Assembly: GCF_025655475.1 (NCBI RefSeq)
Contig: NZ_JAHTIK010000001.1
Span: forward strand, 2,690,896-2,736,338
Length of the DNA: 45,443 nt
Direction of reading: 5' to 3'
DNA from: Kitasatospora sp. DSM 101779
GTDB taxonomy: Bacteria > Actinomycetota > Actinomycetes > Streptomycetales > Streptomycetaceae
The position numbers were made by a program, and so were the translations under genes. This document shows positions 23,265-31,600 of this stretch, in pieces (within the stretch, counting starts at the first letter, position 1; each line of letters begins with the position of its first letter). A model generated the notes under the pieces. The model did not search any database. It was not told the origin of the DNA and saw nothing but the letters and a program-made list of their open reading frames with translations.

Positions 23265-24620
23265 ATGGCCACCGCAGCCCCACCGCGGTCCGCCGCCCGG
23301 ACGCACCGGGCGGCCCCGCGCCGTCCGGTCGCCGCCGCGCCGGCCGCCGTGCTCGCGCTGATCGCGGCGGGAGCGCTCGGCGTCACCGCGCTCTGGTGGA
23401 AGGACACCGCCTCGGTCGTCGGTGCGGCCGGCTGGCTCACCAACGCGGGCCGGCTCACCGGACTGCTCGCCGGCTACGCCGCACCCGTGCTGATCCTGCT
23501 GATGGCCCGGCTGCCCCCGCTCGAACGGGAGGTCGGCGCCGACCGGCTGGCCCGCTGGCACGCCTTCGGCGGACGCTGGATGGTCACCATGGTGACCGTC
23601 CACGTGCTGACGATCGTCTGGGGGTACGCGCTCACCAACGACCGGGGGGTGGTCGCCGAGGGCGTCGACATCGTCTTCCACTACCCCGAGATGATCAAGG
23701 CGACGCTGGGCACGCTCCTGCTGCTGGGCACCGGCGCCGTCTCGGCCCGGGCGGCCCGCCGCCGGCTCTCCTACGAGACCTGGTACTACCTGCACCTGGC
23801 CACCTACGTGGCCGTCGCGCTCACCTTCGGCCACCAGCTCGCGACCGGAGCCGACTTCGGCGACCCCAAGGCCGAGGCCCTCTGGTACGCGCTGTACCTG
23901 GGCACCGCCGTCCTCGTCGGCTGGTACCGGCTGGTGCGGCCGTGGCTGCTCGACCGCCGCCACCGGCTGCAGGTGGCCGAGGTCCGGCCGGAGGCCCCCG
24001 GCGTGGTGTCGCTCTTCCTGACCGGCCACCGGCTGGACGAACTGCGGGCCGAACCCGGGCAGTTCTTCCGGCTGCAGTTCCAGGCGCCCGGACTGCGCTG
24101 GGCCGCCAACCCGTACTCGCTGTCGGCGCCGCCGCACCCGCGCTTCCTCCGGTTCACCGTCAAGGACCTCGGCGGGCACAGCGCCGCCGTGGCCGCCCTG
24201 CGCCCCGGCACCCGGGTGCGCGCCGAGGGCCCGTACGGCGCGTTCACCGGCCGGCTGCAGCGGGAACACCGGGTGCTGCTGCTCGGCGCCGGGGTCGGGA
24301 TCACTCCGCTGCGGGCGCTGTTCGAGACGCTGCCCGGCCGGGTGACCCTGGTGCAACGGGCCCACCGGCCCGAGGACCTGATGTTCCGGGAGGAGCTGGC
24401 GGCGATCGCCCGGCGGCGCGGCGGGCGGGTGCATGCCCTGGTCGGCTCGCGCTCCCAGGTCGGCGACCTCGGCACCGCGCTGCGCCGGCTCGTCCCCGAC
24501 CTCGCCGAGCACGAGGTCTACCTGTGCGGGCCGGAGGGGATGGCCGCGGAGGCCGTCCGCTCGCTGCGGGCCGCCGGCGTGCGGCCGAACCGCATCCACC
24601 GCGAGTCCTTCGCCCTCTGA
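23265..24620 (+). CDS. Ferric-reductase-like flavocytochrome (NOX/FRE type)
   Basis: Membrane oxidoreductase of 451 residues that should move electrons from NAD(P)H through FAD and haem across the membrane. About six membrane segments contain His residues suited to haem binding (WHAFGGRWMVTMVTVHVLTI; YYLHLATYVAVALTFGHQL). The soluble part is a ferredoxin-reductase fold with the FAD motif NPYSLSAPP and the nucleotide motifs LLLGAGVGITPLRAL and YLCGPEGM. The ATG at 23265 has GAAGGAGG upstream. It leads the operon with the FMN carrier and ApbE, so its natural acceptor is probably the flavinylated carrier rather than iron. Confidence 0.9.
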   Translation: MATAAPPRSAARTHRAAPRRPVAAAPAAVLALIAAGALGVTALWWKDTASVVGAAGWLTNAGRLTGLLAGYAAPVLILLMARLPPLEREVGADRLARWHAFGGRWMVTMVTVHVLTIVWGYALTNDRGVVAEGVDIVFHYPEMIKATLGTLLLLGTGAVSARAARRRLSYETWYYLHLATYVAVALTFGHQLATGADFGDPKAEALWYALYLGTAVLVGWYRLVRPWLLDRRHRLQVAEVRPEAPGVVSLFLTGHRLDELRAEPGQFFRLQFQAPGLRWAANPYSLSAPPHPRFLRFTVKDLGGHSAAVAALRPGTRVRAEGPYGAFTGRLQREHRVLLLGAGVGITPLRALFETLPGRVTLVQRAHRPEDLMFREELAAIARRRGGRVHALVGSRSQVGDLGTALRRLVPDLAEHEVYLCGPEGMAAEAVRSLRAAGVRPNRIHRESFAL

Positions 24621-24643
24621 TCCCCCCGTCCCCAGGAGGACCC

Positions 24644-25117
24644 ATGCGCCGAGCCGTCGTCAGCAGCGCCGCCACCGCGGCCGGAATCGTGCTGCTGCTC
24701 TCCCTGAAGCCGCACGGCGGGGCCGGGGCCGCCCCGGTGATCAGCTCGGGCGGCACGGGCGGCGCCACCGACACCTCGTCCGGCAGCTCGTCCGGATCAG
24801 CCGGCTCCTCGGGGTCGTCGGGGTCGTCGGGGTCGTCGTCGACGAGAACGGTCACCGGCGACGCCGCCAACACCCGCTACGGCCCCGTCCAGGTCAAGGT
24901 CACCCTGGACGGGAGCAGGATCACCAACGTCGACGTGATCCAGTACCCCTCCAACGACCACCGCGACCAGGAGATCAACAGCTATGCGCTGCCGCTGCTG
25001 AACCAGGAGGCGATAGCCGCCCAGAGCGCCCAGATCGACGTGGTCAGCGGCGCGACCTACACCAGTGCCGGCTACACCCGCTCCCTGCAGAGCGCCCTCG
25101 ACAAGGCGGGGCGGTGA
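24644..25117 (+). CDS. FMN-binding domain protein (covalent FMN carrier)
   Basis: Exported 157-residue protein. A signal or anchor segment (residues 4-22) is followed by a Gly/Ser linker (about 34-67) and an FMN_bind domain. The flavinylation motif DVVSGATYTS fits the ApbE target consensus D-x-x-S/T-G-A-T, where the Thr takes FMN through a phosphoester bond. The ATG at 24644 has AGGAGGA at 24634-24640. The stop overlaps the apbE start (GTGA). It most likely hangs from the outer membrane face on its flexible linker and accepts electrons from the flavocytochrome. Confidence 0.92.
   Translation: MRRAVVSSAATAAGIVLLLSLKPHGGAGAAPVISSGGTGGATDTSSGSSSGSAGSSGSSGSSGSSSTRTVTGDAANTRYGPVQVKVTLDGSRITNVDVIQYPSNDHRDQEINSYALPLLNQEAIAAQSAQIDVVSGATYTSAGYTRSLQSALDKAGR
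24811..24837 (+). repeat. Three tandem copies of GGGGTCGTC in the FMN-carrier linker
   Basis: Exact 9-bp units at 24811-24819, 24820-24828 and 24829-24837 encode Ser-Ser-Gly repeats. Slippage here would change the tether length without a frameshift. Confidence 0.85.
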
Positions 25118-25902
25118 CGCCCGTGCTCCGCCGTGCCGAGCCCGTGATGGGCACCGTCTTCTCCTTCGCCGTGCGCGACCCCGGCCCGGACACCGCGCAG
25201 GTGCTCGACCGGATCGCCGAACGGCTGCACCGGATCGACGCGGTCTTCTCCCCGTACCGCACCGACAGCGACATCAGCCGCCTGGACCGCGGCGAACTCG
25301 GCCTCGACGCCTGCGACCCCCAGGTGCCGGCCGTCCTCGCGGCCTGCCGGGAGGTCGCGGCGGAGACCGACGGCTGGTTCACCGAGCGGCCCGGCGGACG
25401 GCTCGACCCCAGCGGCTGGGTGAAGGGCTGGGCGATCGAGGAGGCCGCCCGGATGCTGCACGCGTCCGGCTCCCGGGAGCACTGCGTCAGCGGCGGCGGG
25501 GACGTGCAGACCGCGGGCGGACCGTGGCGGGTCGGGGTCGCCCATCCGCTGCGGCCGGGCCGGCTGGCGGCCGTCCTGGGCGGCCGCGGCCTGGCGGTGG
25601 CGACCTCCGGCACCGCCGAACGCGGCGCGCACGTCGTCGACCCGCACACCGGCCGCCCGGCCGGCGGACTCGCCTCGCTCACCCTGGTCGGCGACCCCGG
25701 CACCGGGATCGCGCGGACGGACGCCTGGACGACCGCCGCCTTCGCCATGGGCCCGGACCGCGCCCTCGCCTGGGCCGCCCGCCGGCCCGGCGTCGAGGCG
25801 CTCGCCGTGCTGCCCGACGGCACCAAGCGGTGGACGGACGGACTCCCCCGCCACCTCCCGCCCGCCGGCCCCGCCGACTGGCACCCGGCCGCCGCCTCCT
25901 GA
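25114..25902 (+). CDS. apbE: FAD:protein FMN transferase (ApbE family)
   Basis: Transfers FMN from FAD to a Thr of FMN-binding domains, here probably the product of the preceding gene. At 262 residues it is shorter than typical ApbE (about 330) and has no signal peptide; PVMGTVFSFAV near the N-terminus and LDPSGWVKGWAIEEAA are intact, followed by SGGGDV and ATSGTAERGAHVVDPHTG with ARTDAWTTAAFAMG. The lack of a signal is notable because the target appears exported; flavinylation may precede export, or ApbE may be tethered otherwise. The GTG at 25114 overlaps the carrier stop. A bidirectional hairpin follows. Confidence 0.92.
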   Translation: MTPVLRRAEPVMGTVFSFAVRDPGPDTAQVLDRIAERLHRIDAVFSPYRTDSDISRLDRGELGLDACDPQVPAVLAACREVAAETDGWFTERPGGRLDPSGWVKGWAIEEAARMLHASGSREHCVSGGGDVQTAGGPWRVGVAHPLRPGRLAAVLGGRGLAVATSGTAERGAHVVDPHTGRPAGGLASLTLVGDPGTGIARTDAWTTAAFAMGPDRALAWAARRPGVEALAVLPDGTKRWTDGLPRHLPPAGPADWHPAAAS

Positions 25903-25937
25903 CGGCCCCGACCGGGTGCCGGAGCGCCCCGGACATG

Positions 25938-25975
25938 CCGGAGCGCCGCCGGGGCGGTGCCCCGACGGCGCTCGG
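25938..25975. terminator. Bidirectional terminator between apbE and the small membrane gene
   Basis: Arms CCGGAGCGCCGCCGGGGC and GCCCCGACGGCGCTCGG, with one bulge and one mismatch around a GGT loop, sit between the convergent stops at 25902 and 25985. Confidence 0.65.
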
Positions 25976-25984
25976 ACGGACGTC

Positions 25985-26200
25985 TTACTTGTTCTTGCCC
26001 TTGTTCTTCAGCGAGGGCAGGCAGACCAGACCGGCGATCACCAGGAAGAGCGCGATCGGCAGCAGCACGTAGATGCCGACGACCTCGGCGGTGCTGATCC
26101 CGGAGCCCGGCTGGTCACCGTCGTCGCGGGTCAGGGCCATCGCGGGCGACGTCATCAGCATCATCAGCGTGGCCGCCGCGGTGACCGCACCGGCGCGCAT
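25985..26200 (-). CDS. Small exported or membrane protein, unknown function
   Basis: 71 residues with TAA stop. The N-terminus (MRAGAVTAAATLMMLMTS, then PAMA) looks like a cleavable signal peptide, followed by a short polar part LTRDDGDQPGSGIS, one membrane segment (VVGIYVLLPIALFLVIAGLV) and a Lys-rich end. The ATG at 26200 has AAGAGGA 5 nt upstream; a GTG at 26215 would add five residues. It lies 38 nt downstream of malQ on the same strand and is probably co-transcribed. Similar LTRDDGD-type small proteins occur in other streptomycetes as hypothetical proteins; I know no function. Confidence 0.75.
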   Translation of the reverse strand: MRAGAVTAAATLMMLMTSPAMALTRDDGDQPGSGISTAEVVGIYVLLPIALFLVIAGLVCLPSLKNKGKNK

Positions 26201-26238
26201 AGCGTTCCTCTTGTCCACGTTGCCACCGTACCGGCCGC

Positions 26239-28362
26239 TCACACGCCGCCGCTCGGCGGGGTGCGCCTTCCGAGCCGGGCCGCCGGACCGGCCACCAGGC
26301 GGGCGGTGGAGGGGGCCGCGGCGAGGGCGTCGAGGGTGACCGGGTGGCCCTCCCGGTCGGCCACCGGGAGGCGCCAGTTCGGGTACTGGTCCCAGGTGCC
26401 GGGCAGGTTCTGCGGGCGCGGGTCGCCGACCGCGTCCGGCAGCCAGACGCCGACCAGGGCCGCCGGGGTGGCGAGCAGGAAGGCGTACAGCGCCTCCGGC
26501 GTCGGTTCGGCGCCCTCCGGGAGCAGCCCCCGGGCGGTGAGTTCGGCGGCCCACTCGGCGAGTTCGGTCCGGGCCGCGTCCTGCTCCTCGCCGAGCGGGC
26601 GGGCGAGCAGGCCCAGCCGGTGGCGCAGCTCCACGTGCTCGCCGCCGAGCCGGGCCGCGGTCGGCGGCAGGTCGTGGGTGGTCAGCGTGGCCAGGCAGCC
26701 GGCCCGCCAGCGCTCCGGCGGGAGGATCTCGCCCTTGGCCTGCCAGTCCCGCTCGAACCAGAGCACCGAGGTGCCGAGGACGCCCCGGGAGGCCAGCTCC
26801 TCGCGGACGCCCGGCTCCACCGTGCCGAGGTCCTCGCCGATGACGTACGCGCCGGCCCGGAGCGCCTCCAGGGCGAGCACGCCGAGCATCGCCTCCGCGT
26901 CGTAGCGGATGTAGGCGCCGCGGGTGGGCGGATGGCCGGCCGGCACCCACCAGAGCCGGAACAGGCCCATCACGTGGTCGATCCGCAGTGCACCCGCGTG
27001 CCGGGCGGCGGCCCGCAGCAGGTCGGCGAACGGCCGGTAGCCGGTGGCGGCCAGCGCGTCGGGGCGCCAGGGCGGCAGGCCCCAGTCCTGGCCGTGCGCG
27101 TTGAAGGCGTCCGGCGGGGCGCCGACCGAGATGCCGTTGGCGAGGACGTCCTGCAGCGCCCAGGCGTCGGCGCCGTCCGGGTGCACGCCGACCGCGAGGT
27201 CGTGGATCAGACCGACCGCCATGCCGGCGTCCTCGGCGGCCTGCTGGGCCCGGCCGAGCTGCTCGTCGACCAGCCAGGCCAGCCAGCGGTGGAAGCCGAT
27301 CCGCTCGGCCAGCTCCGCCCGGGCCGCGGCGAGGTGCGGGCCGTCGGGGCGGCGCAGGCCCTTCGGCCAGCCGTGCCAGTTCGGGCCGTGCACCTCGGCG
27401 AGCGCGCACCAGGTGGCGTACCGTTCCAGCCACTCGCCCTCGCGCTCGGTGAAGGCTCGCAGGGCGGCCTCCCGGCCGGCCGTCCGGGGCACGGCGTACA
27501 GCGCCTCCAGCGCCTCGCGCTTGAGCGCCCAGACGGCGTCCCGGTCGATCAGGCCGTCGTGGTCGAGCACCTCGGCGCGCAGCCGGCCGGCCCGCTCCGC
27601 GTACCCGTCGAGGCCCGCGTAGGCGTACTCCGGGACGGCCTCGATCCGCAGGTGCACCGGGTCGGCGAAGCGGCGCGAGGACGGACGGTAGGGCGACGGG
27701 TCGGACGGGGTGCCCGGCATGCCCGCGTGCAGCGGGTTGATCTGCACGAAGCCGGCGCCGTGCGTGTGGCCGGCCCACTGGGCGAGGTCGGCCAGGTCGC
27801 CGAGGTCGCCCATGCCCCAGGAGCGGTCGGAGAGCACCGAGTAGAGCTGGGCGAGGAAGCCCCAGGAGCGGCCGGGCAGTTCCGGCAGCCGCTCCGGGGC
27901 GACGATCAGCGCGGCGGAGGCCTCGCGGGGGCCGGCCTTGGCGGTGAGGCGGTGGCGGCCGAGCGGCAGGTCGGCGGGCAGCCAGTGCGAGTGGCCCTTC
28001 GGGAGGCCCCAGTGGCCTCCGTCCTCCAGCTCGACCGCGAGCTCGGCCTCGGCGGGGACGTCCAGCGCGGTGCGGCGGCCCTGACGGACCACCACCGTCG
28101 GCGGCAGCAGCCGGGCGGCGGTCTCCACCCGGTGCCGGTGCAGCTCCGCACGGACGGACTCCGGCGTCGAGGCGTCCACCCCGAGCGCGGCCAGCACCGC
28201 GACCAGTGTGTCCGACCCGACCGGGACGTTCCCGCCGCCCGGGTTGTACGTGCTGTCCACCCCGTACGCGTGCGCCAGCGCCACCAGGTCCGGCGGCGGG
28301 GGCGGAGCGTCCTCGGCGGGGACCTGCTCCCCGGCCTGGTCACGGTCAAGGTATGCGGCCAC
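26239..28362 (-). CDS. malQ: 4-alpha-glucanotransferase (amylomaltase, GH77)
   Basis: Cytoplasmic enzyme that transfers alpha-1,4-glucan segments, acting in maltodextrin and glycogen metabolism. 707 residues, as usual for the bacterial form with an N-terminal extension (about 160 residues). The TIM barrel shows SWGMGDLGDLADLA, NPLHAG with PSPYRPSSRRFADPVHLRIE, the nucleophile Asp in ALRIDHVMGLFRLWW, the acid/base Glu in VIGEDLGTVE and the third Asp in TLTTHDLPPTAARLGG. The GTG at 28362 has AGGGAG upstream. It is divergent from the GH84-like gene (293-nt shared region) and followed by the small membrane protein. Confidence 0.95.
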   Translation of the reverse strand: MAAYLDRDQAGEQVPAEDAPPPPPDLVALAHAYGVDSTYNPGGGNVPVGSDTLVAVLAALGVDASTPESVRAELHRHRVETAARLLPPTVVVRQGRRTALDVPAEAELAVELEDGGHWGLPKGHSHWLPADLPLGRHRLTAKAGPREASAALIVAPERLPELPGRSWGFLAQLYSVLSDRSWGMGDLGDLADLAQWAGHTHGAGFVQINPLHAGMPGTPSDPSPYRPSSRRFADPVHLRIEAVPEYAYAGLDGYAERAGRLRAEVLDHDGLIDRDAVWALKREALEALYAVPRTAGREAALRAFTEREGEWLERYATWCALAEVHGPNWHGWPKGLRRPDGPHLAAARAELAERIGFHRWLAWLVDEQLGRAQQAAEDAGMAVGLIHDLAVGVHPDGADAWALQDVLANGISVGAPPDAFNAHGQDWGLPPWRPDALAATGYRPFADLLRAAARHAGALRIDHVMGLFRLWWVPAGHPPTRGAYIRYDAEAMLGVLALEALRAGAYVIGEDLGTVEPGVREELASRGVLGTSVLWFERDWQAKGEILPPERWRAGCLATLTTHDLPPTAARLGGEHVELRHRLGLLARPLGEEQDAARTELAEWAAELTARGLLPEGAEPTPEALYAFLLATPAALVGVWLPDAVGDPRPQNLPGTWDQYPNWRLPVADREGHPVTLDALAAAPSTARLVAGPAARLGRRTPPSGGV

Positions 28363-28548
28363 TCGCGGCTCCCTGGAGTCGGGACATCACCGAACGCGAA
28401 CAGGCACAGTCCTACCCGCCCGCACCCTTCGCGACCCCGACCGACACGGGACCGACCGGGCACGCCGACGCAGATCGGCGGACGCGCGCCGGGCCGGACC
28501 CGGTCACCGACCGACAGATGCGCAAATCGGGCATACCCGCCAACGGCG

Positions 28549-28554
28549 TTGACA
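28549..28554 (+). promoter_or_regulatory. Consensus -35 element TTGACA before the GH84-like gene
   Basis: Perfect TTGACA about 100 nt before the GTG start. At 17-nt spacing the -10 position reads TGGGCT, which is poor, so the promoter is only partly supported. The rest of the 293-nt gap (28363-28655) shows no other clear signal. Confidence 0.35.
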
Positions 28555-28655
28555 CCCGGCCGGTCACCTGGTGGGCTGGCCCGCTAGGCGGGCACGGCGG
28601 TGACCCCGGGTGGCGGGCCCGGCGGACCGGCTGCCCGGAGCGTGGAGGAGGTCCG

Positions 28656-31600
28656 GTGCAGGCACGGGTGTCGGTGGCCGCCGGGCGGCGGCTCAGGCAG
28701 CAGCTGGACCACAGCCCTGCGCTGCGCGAACTCCTCAACCACCCGGCCGCGCTGACGGCGCGCCGGACGGCCGCCCGGACGGCCCGCCAGCTGGCGCCCC
28801 GCGCCGCGGACCGCTTCATCGCCGACATCAAGGGCACCGAGCCGCTGCTCGCGTCCGTCCGTGCCGAGCGGCGCACCCCCGCCGGCCGCCGCCGCAGCGC
28901 CCTGCAGCTGGCCGCGACGCTGTCCGCGGCCGCGGTGGTCGGCGGTCTGCTGGCCGGGCCGGCGGCCCTCGCCGCACCGTCGATCGGCGACCGCCCCGTC
29001 ACCACCGCCCCGGTCACCCCGCTCGGCTCGATCACCGAGCCGCAGGTGTACCCGCGCCCGCAGCAGCTGCAGGCCGCGGGCGGCGCCGTCGCGGTGCCGG
29101 ACACCGTCGCCCTGGTCGCACCGCACCACGCCGACGGCCCCGCGCTAGCCGCCGTCCGGCAGGTGCTCGGCGCCGCGGGCGCCACCGACATCGTCGAGGC
29201 CGACCCCGGCGCCTCCCCCGCCGCCGGCTCGCTGGTGGTGTACGTGGGCGGCCCCGGCGAGGGTGCCGGAGGCGACACCGACCAGGTCCTGCGCCGGCTG
29301 GCCTCGGCCGCCGGGCGGGCAGCCTCCGAGGTGTCGGTGACCGGGCTGCCGGCCGGCGGCTACGTGCTGGCCGCCGGGCAGCTGCCCGCGGCGGGCGGCG
29401 GGACGTACGGCGCGGTGGTGCTGTCCGGCGCCGACGCGACCGGCACCTTCTACGCGGCGCAGAGCCTGCGGCAGCTGCTCGCGCCGATCCAGTCCGGCCA
29501 GGGCCAGGGCCCGGCCGAGGCCGGCCGGGGCTTCCCCGGGGTCGTCCTGCGGGACTGGCCGACGGGCGCGCCCGTCCGCGGCACCGCCGAGTCCTTCTAC
29601 GGCACCCCGTGGACGACCGCGGAGCGCCTGGAGCAGATCGACTTCCTCGGCCGCACCAAGCAGAACTTCTTCCTCTACGCGCCCGGCGCCGACCCGTACC
29701 GGACCTCCCGCTGGCGCGAGGCGTACCCGCAGGCGCAGCAGGACGCGCTGCGCCGGCTGGCCGAGCGGGCCCGGGACAACCACGTGGTGCTCGGCTACTC
29801 CATCGACCCCGGACAGTCGTTCTGCTACGGCTCCGGCAAGGACGTGGACGCGCTGGTCGCCAAGCTGGACGGGCTGCGCAGGCTCGGCTTCGGCGCCTTC
29901 CAGCTGCAGTTCCTGGACGTCAGCTACGACGAGTGGCACTGCCCGGGTGACCGCCGCACCTACGGCACCGGCCCGGCCGCGGCGGCGAAGGCGCAGGCGG
30001 AGCTGGCCGCCAAGGTGCAGAAGCGGCTGATCGCCGCGCACCCCGAGCTGGCGCCGCTGTCGGTGGTGCCGACGGAGTACCAGAAGCAGGGCGCGACGCC
30101 GTACCGCAAGGCGCTGGCGGCGGCGCTGCCGGCGGGCGTGCAGGTGGCGTGGAGCGGCGGCGCGGTGATCGCGCCGAAGGTGACCGGCGACCAGCTCGCC
30201 GAGACGGCGGCGCTCTTCGACCGTCCGCTGGTGACCATGGACAACTACCCGGTCAACGACTCCACGCCGGACCGGCTGTTCCTCGGCGGCTACACCAACC
30301 GCGACCCGGCGGTGGCGACCCGTTCGGCGGTGCTGCTGACCGCGGCGATGGCGCAGCCGGTGGCCTCCCGGCTGCCACTGGCGACCGCCGCCGACTTCGG
30401 CTGGAAGCCGGAGGGCTACCGGTCCGCGGACTCGCTGAAGGCGGCGGTGCACGCGATGTCCGGCAGCGGCGGCGCCGAGGCGGCGCTCGCGGCGCTGGCC
30501 GGGAACAGCTCGTCCTCGCCGCTGGACAAGCAGGAGTCGGGCTACCTGACTCCGCTGATGGAGCGTTTCTGGGCGGCGCTGGAGCCGTCCTCGGGCGGCA
30601 CCCCGGACCGCGCGGCGCTGCAGGCGGCCGCCGCGCCGCTGCAGGAGGCCTTCGCCACCATGGCGGGTGCGCCGCAGGCCCTCGCCGGCGAGGCGGTGGC
30701 GCAGGACGCGGGCCCGTGGCTGGTCCGGCTGGCCACCTACGGCCGGGCCGGGCAGGCGGCGGTCGCGATGCTGCTGGCGCAGCGCGGCGGGGACGGCAGC
30801 GCGGCCTGGCAGGCCCGGGTGGATCTGCGGCAGCTGCGCGAGCAGCTGGGGCAGGGCACGGTGACGCTGGGCGCCGGGGTGCTGGACCCGTTCCTGGAGC
30901 GGGCACTCAAGGACGCGGACACCTGGGCCGGTGTGGACGCCGGCGCGGGCACGCCGACCACCACGATCGGCACGGCCAACGACCACGGGCCGGCGCTGAT
31001 GACGGACGGCGCCGCGGACACCTTCTACTGGAGCGCGTCCCCGCCGCAGGCCGGCGACGCGGTCGGCCTGGACCTCGGCAACGGCCGTCCGCTCGGCCGG
31101 GTGACCGTGCTGATGGGCTCGTGGGGCGACGGCCCGGACGCCGCGACCGCGGCCGACGACTACCTGCGCGACGGGGTGCTGGAGTACTCGACGGGCAGCG
31201 GCGGCTGGAAGCAGCTGGCGGTCGTGCACGGCCAGAAGAGCGTGTCGGTGACCGCCCCGGCCGGCACGGTGGCGAAGGCGGTGCGGCTGCGCGCGCGGAC
31301 GGCGCAGAAGACCGCGGTGGCCGTCCGGGAGTTCTCGGTCGCGGCGCCGGACGACACGCCCGCGGTGGTGACCGGCCCGGCCGCGGCGCCGGGCTCCTCG
31401 CCGGACGCGGTGCTGGACGGCGACCCGGACACCGCGTTCCGCGCCGCGGAGGCGCCGACGTCGGTCTCGGCGCCGCTGACGGTGGAGCTGGGCGCGGCCC
31501 GGCCGCTGGACCGGGTCACCGTGCTGACCGACCCGACGGTGCAGGCGGTCGCGACGGTGGCGGTGCGCGGTGCGGACGGCCTCTGGACGGCGATCGGCAC

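Noticed and set aside
24811..24837. Tandem GGGGTCGTC units as a CRISPR or minisatellite locus
   Set aside because: Units are adjacent without spacers and encode an in-frame Ser/Gly linker.
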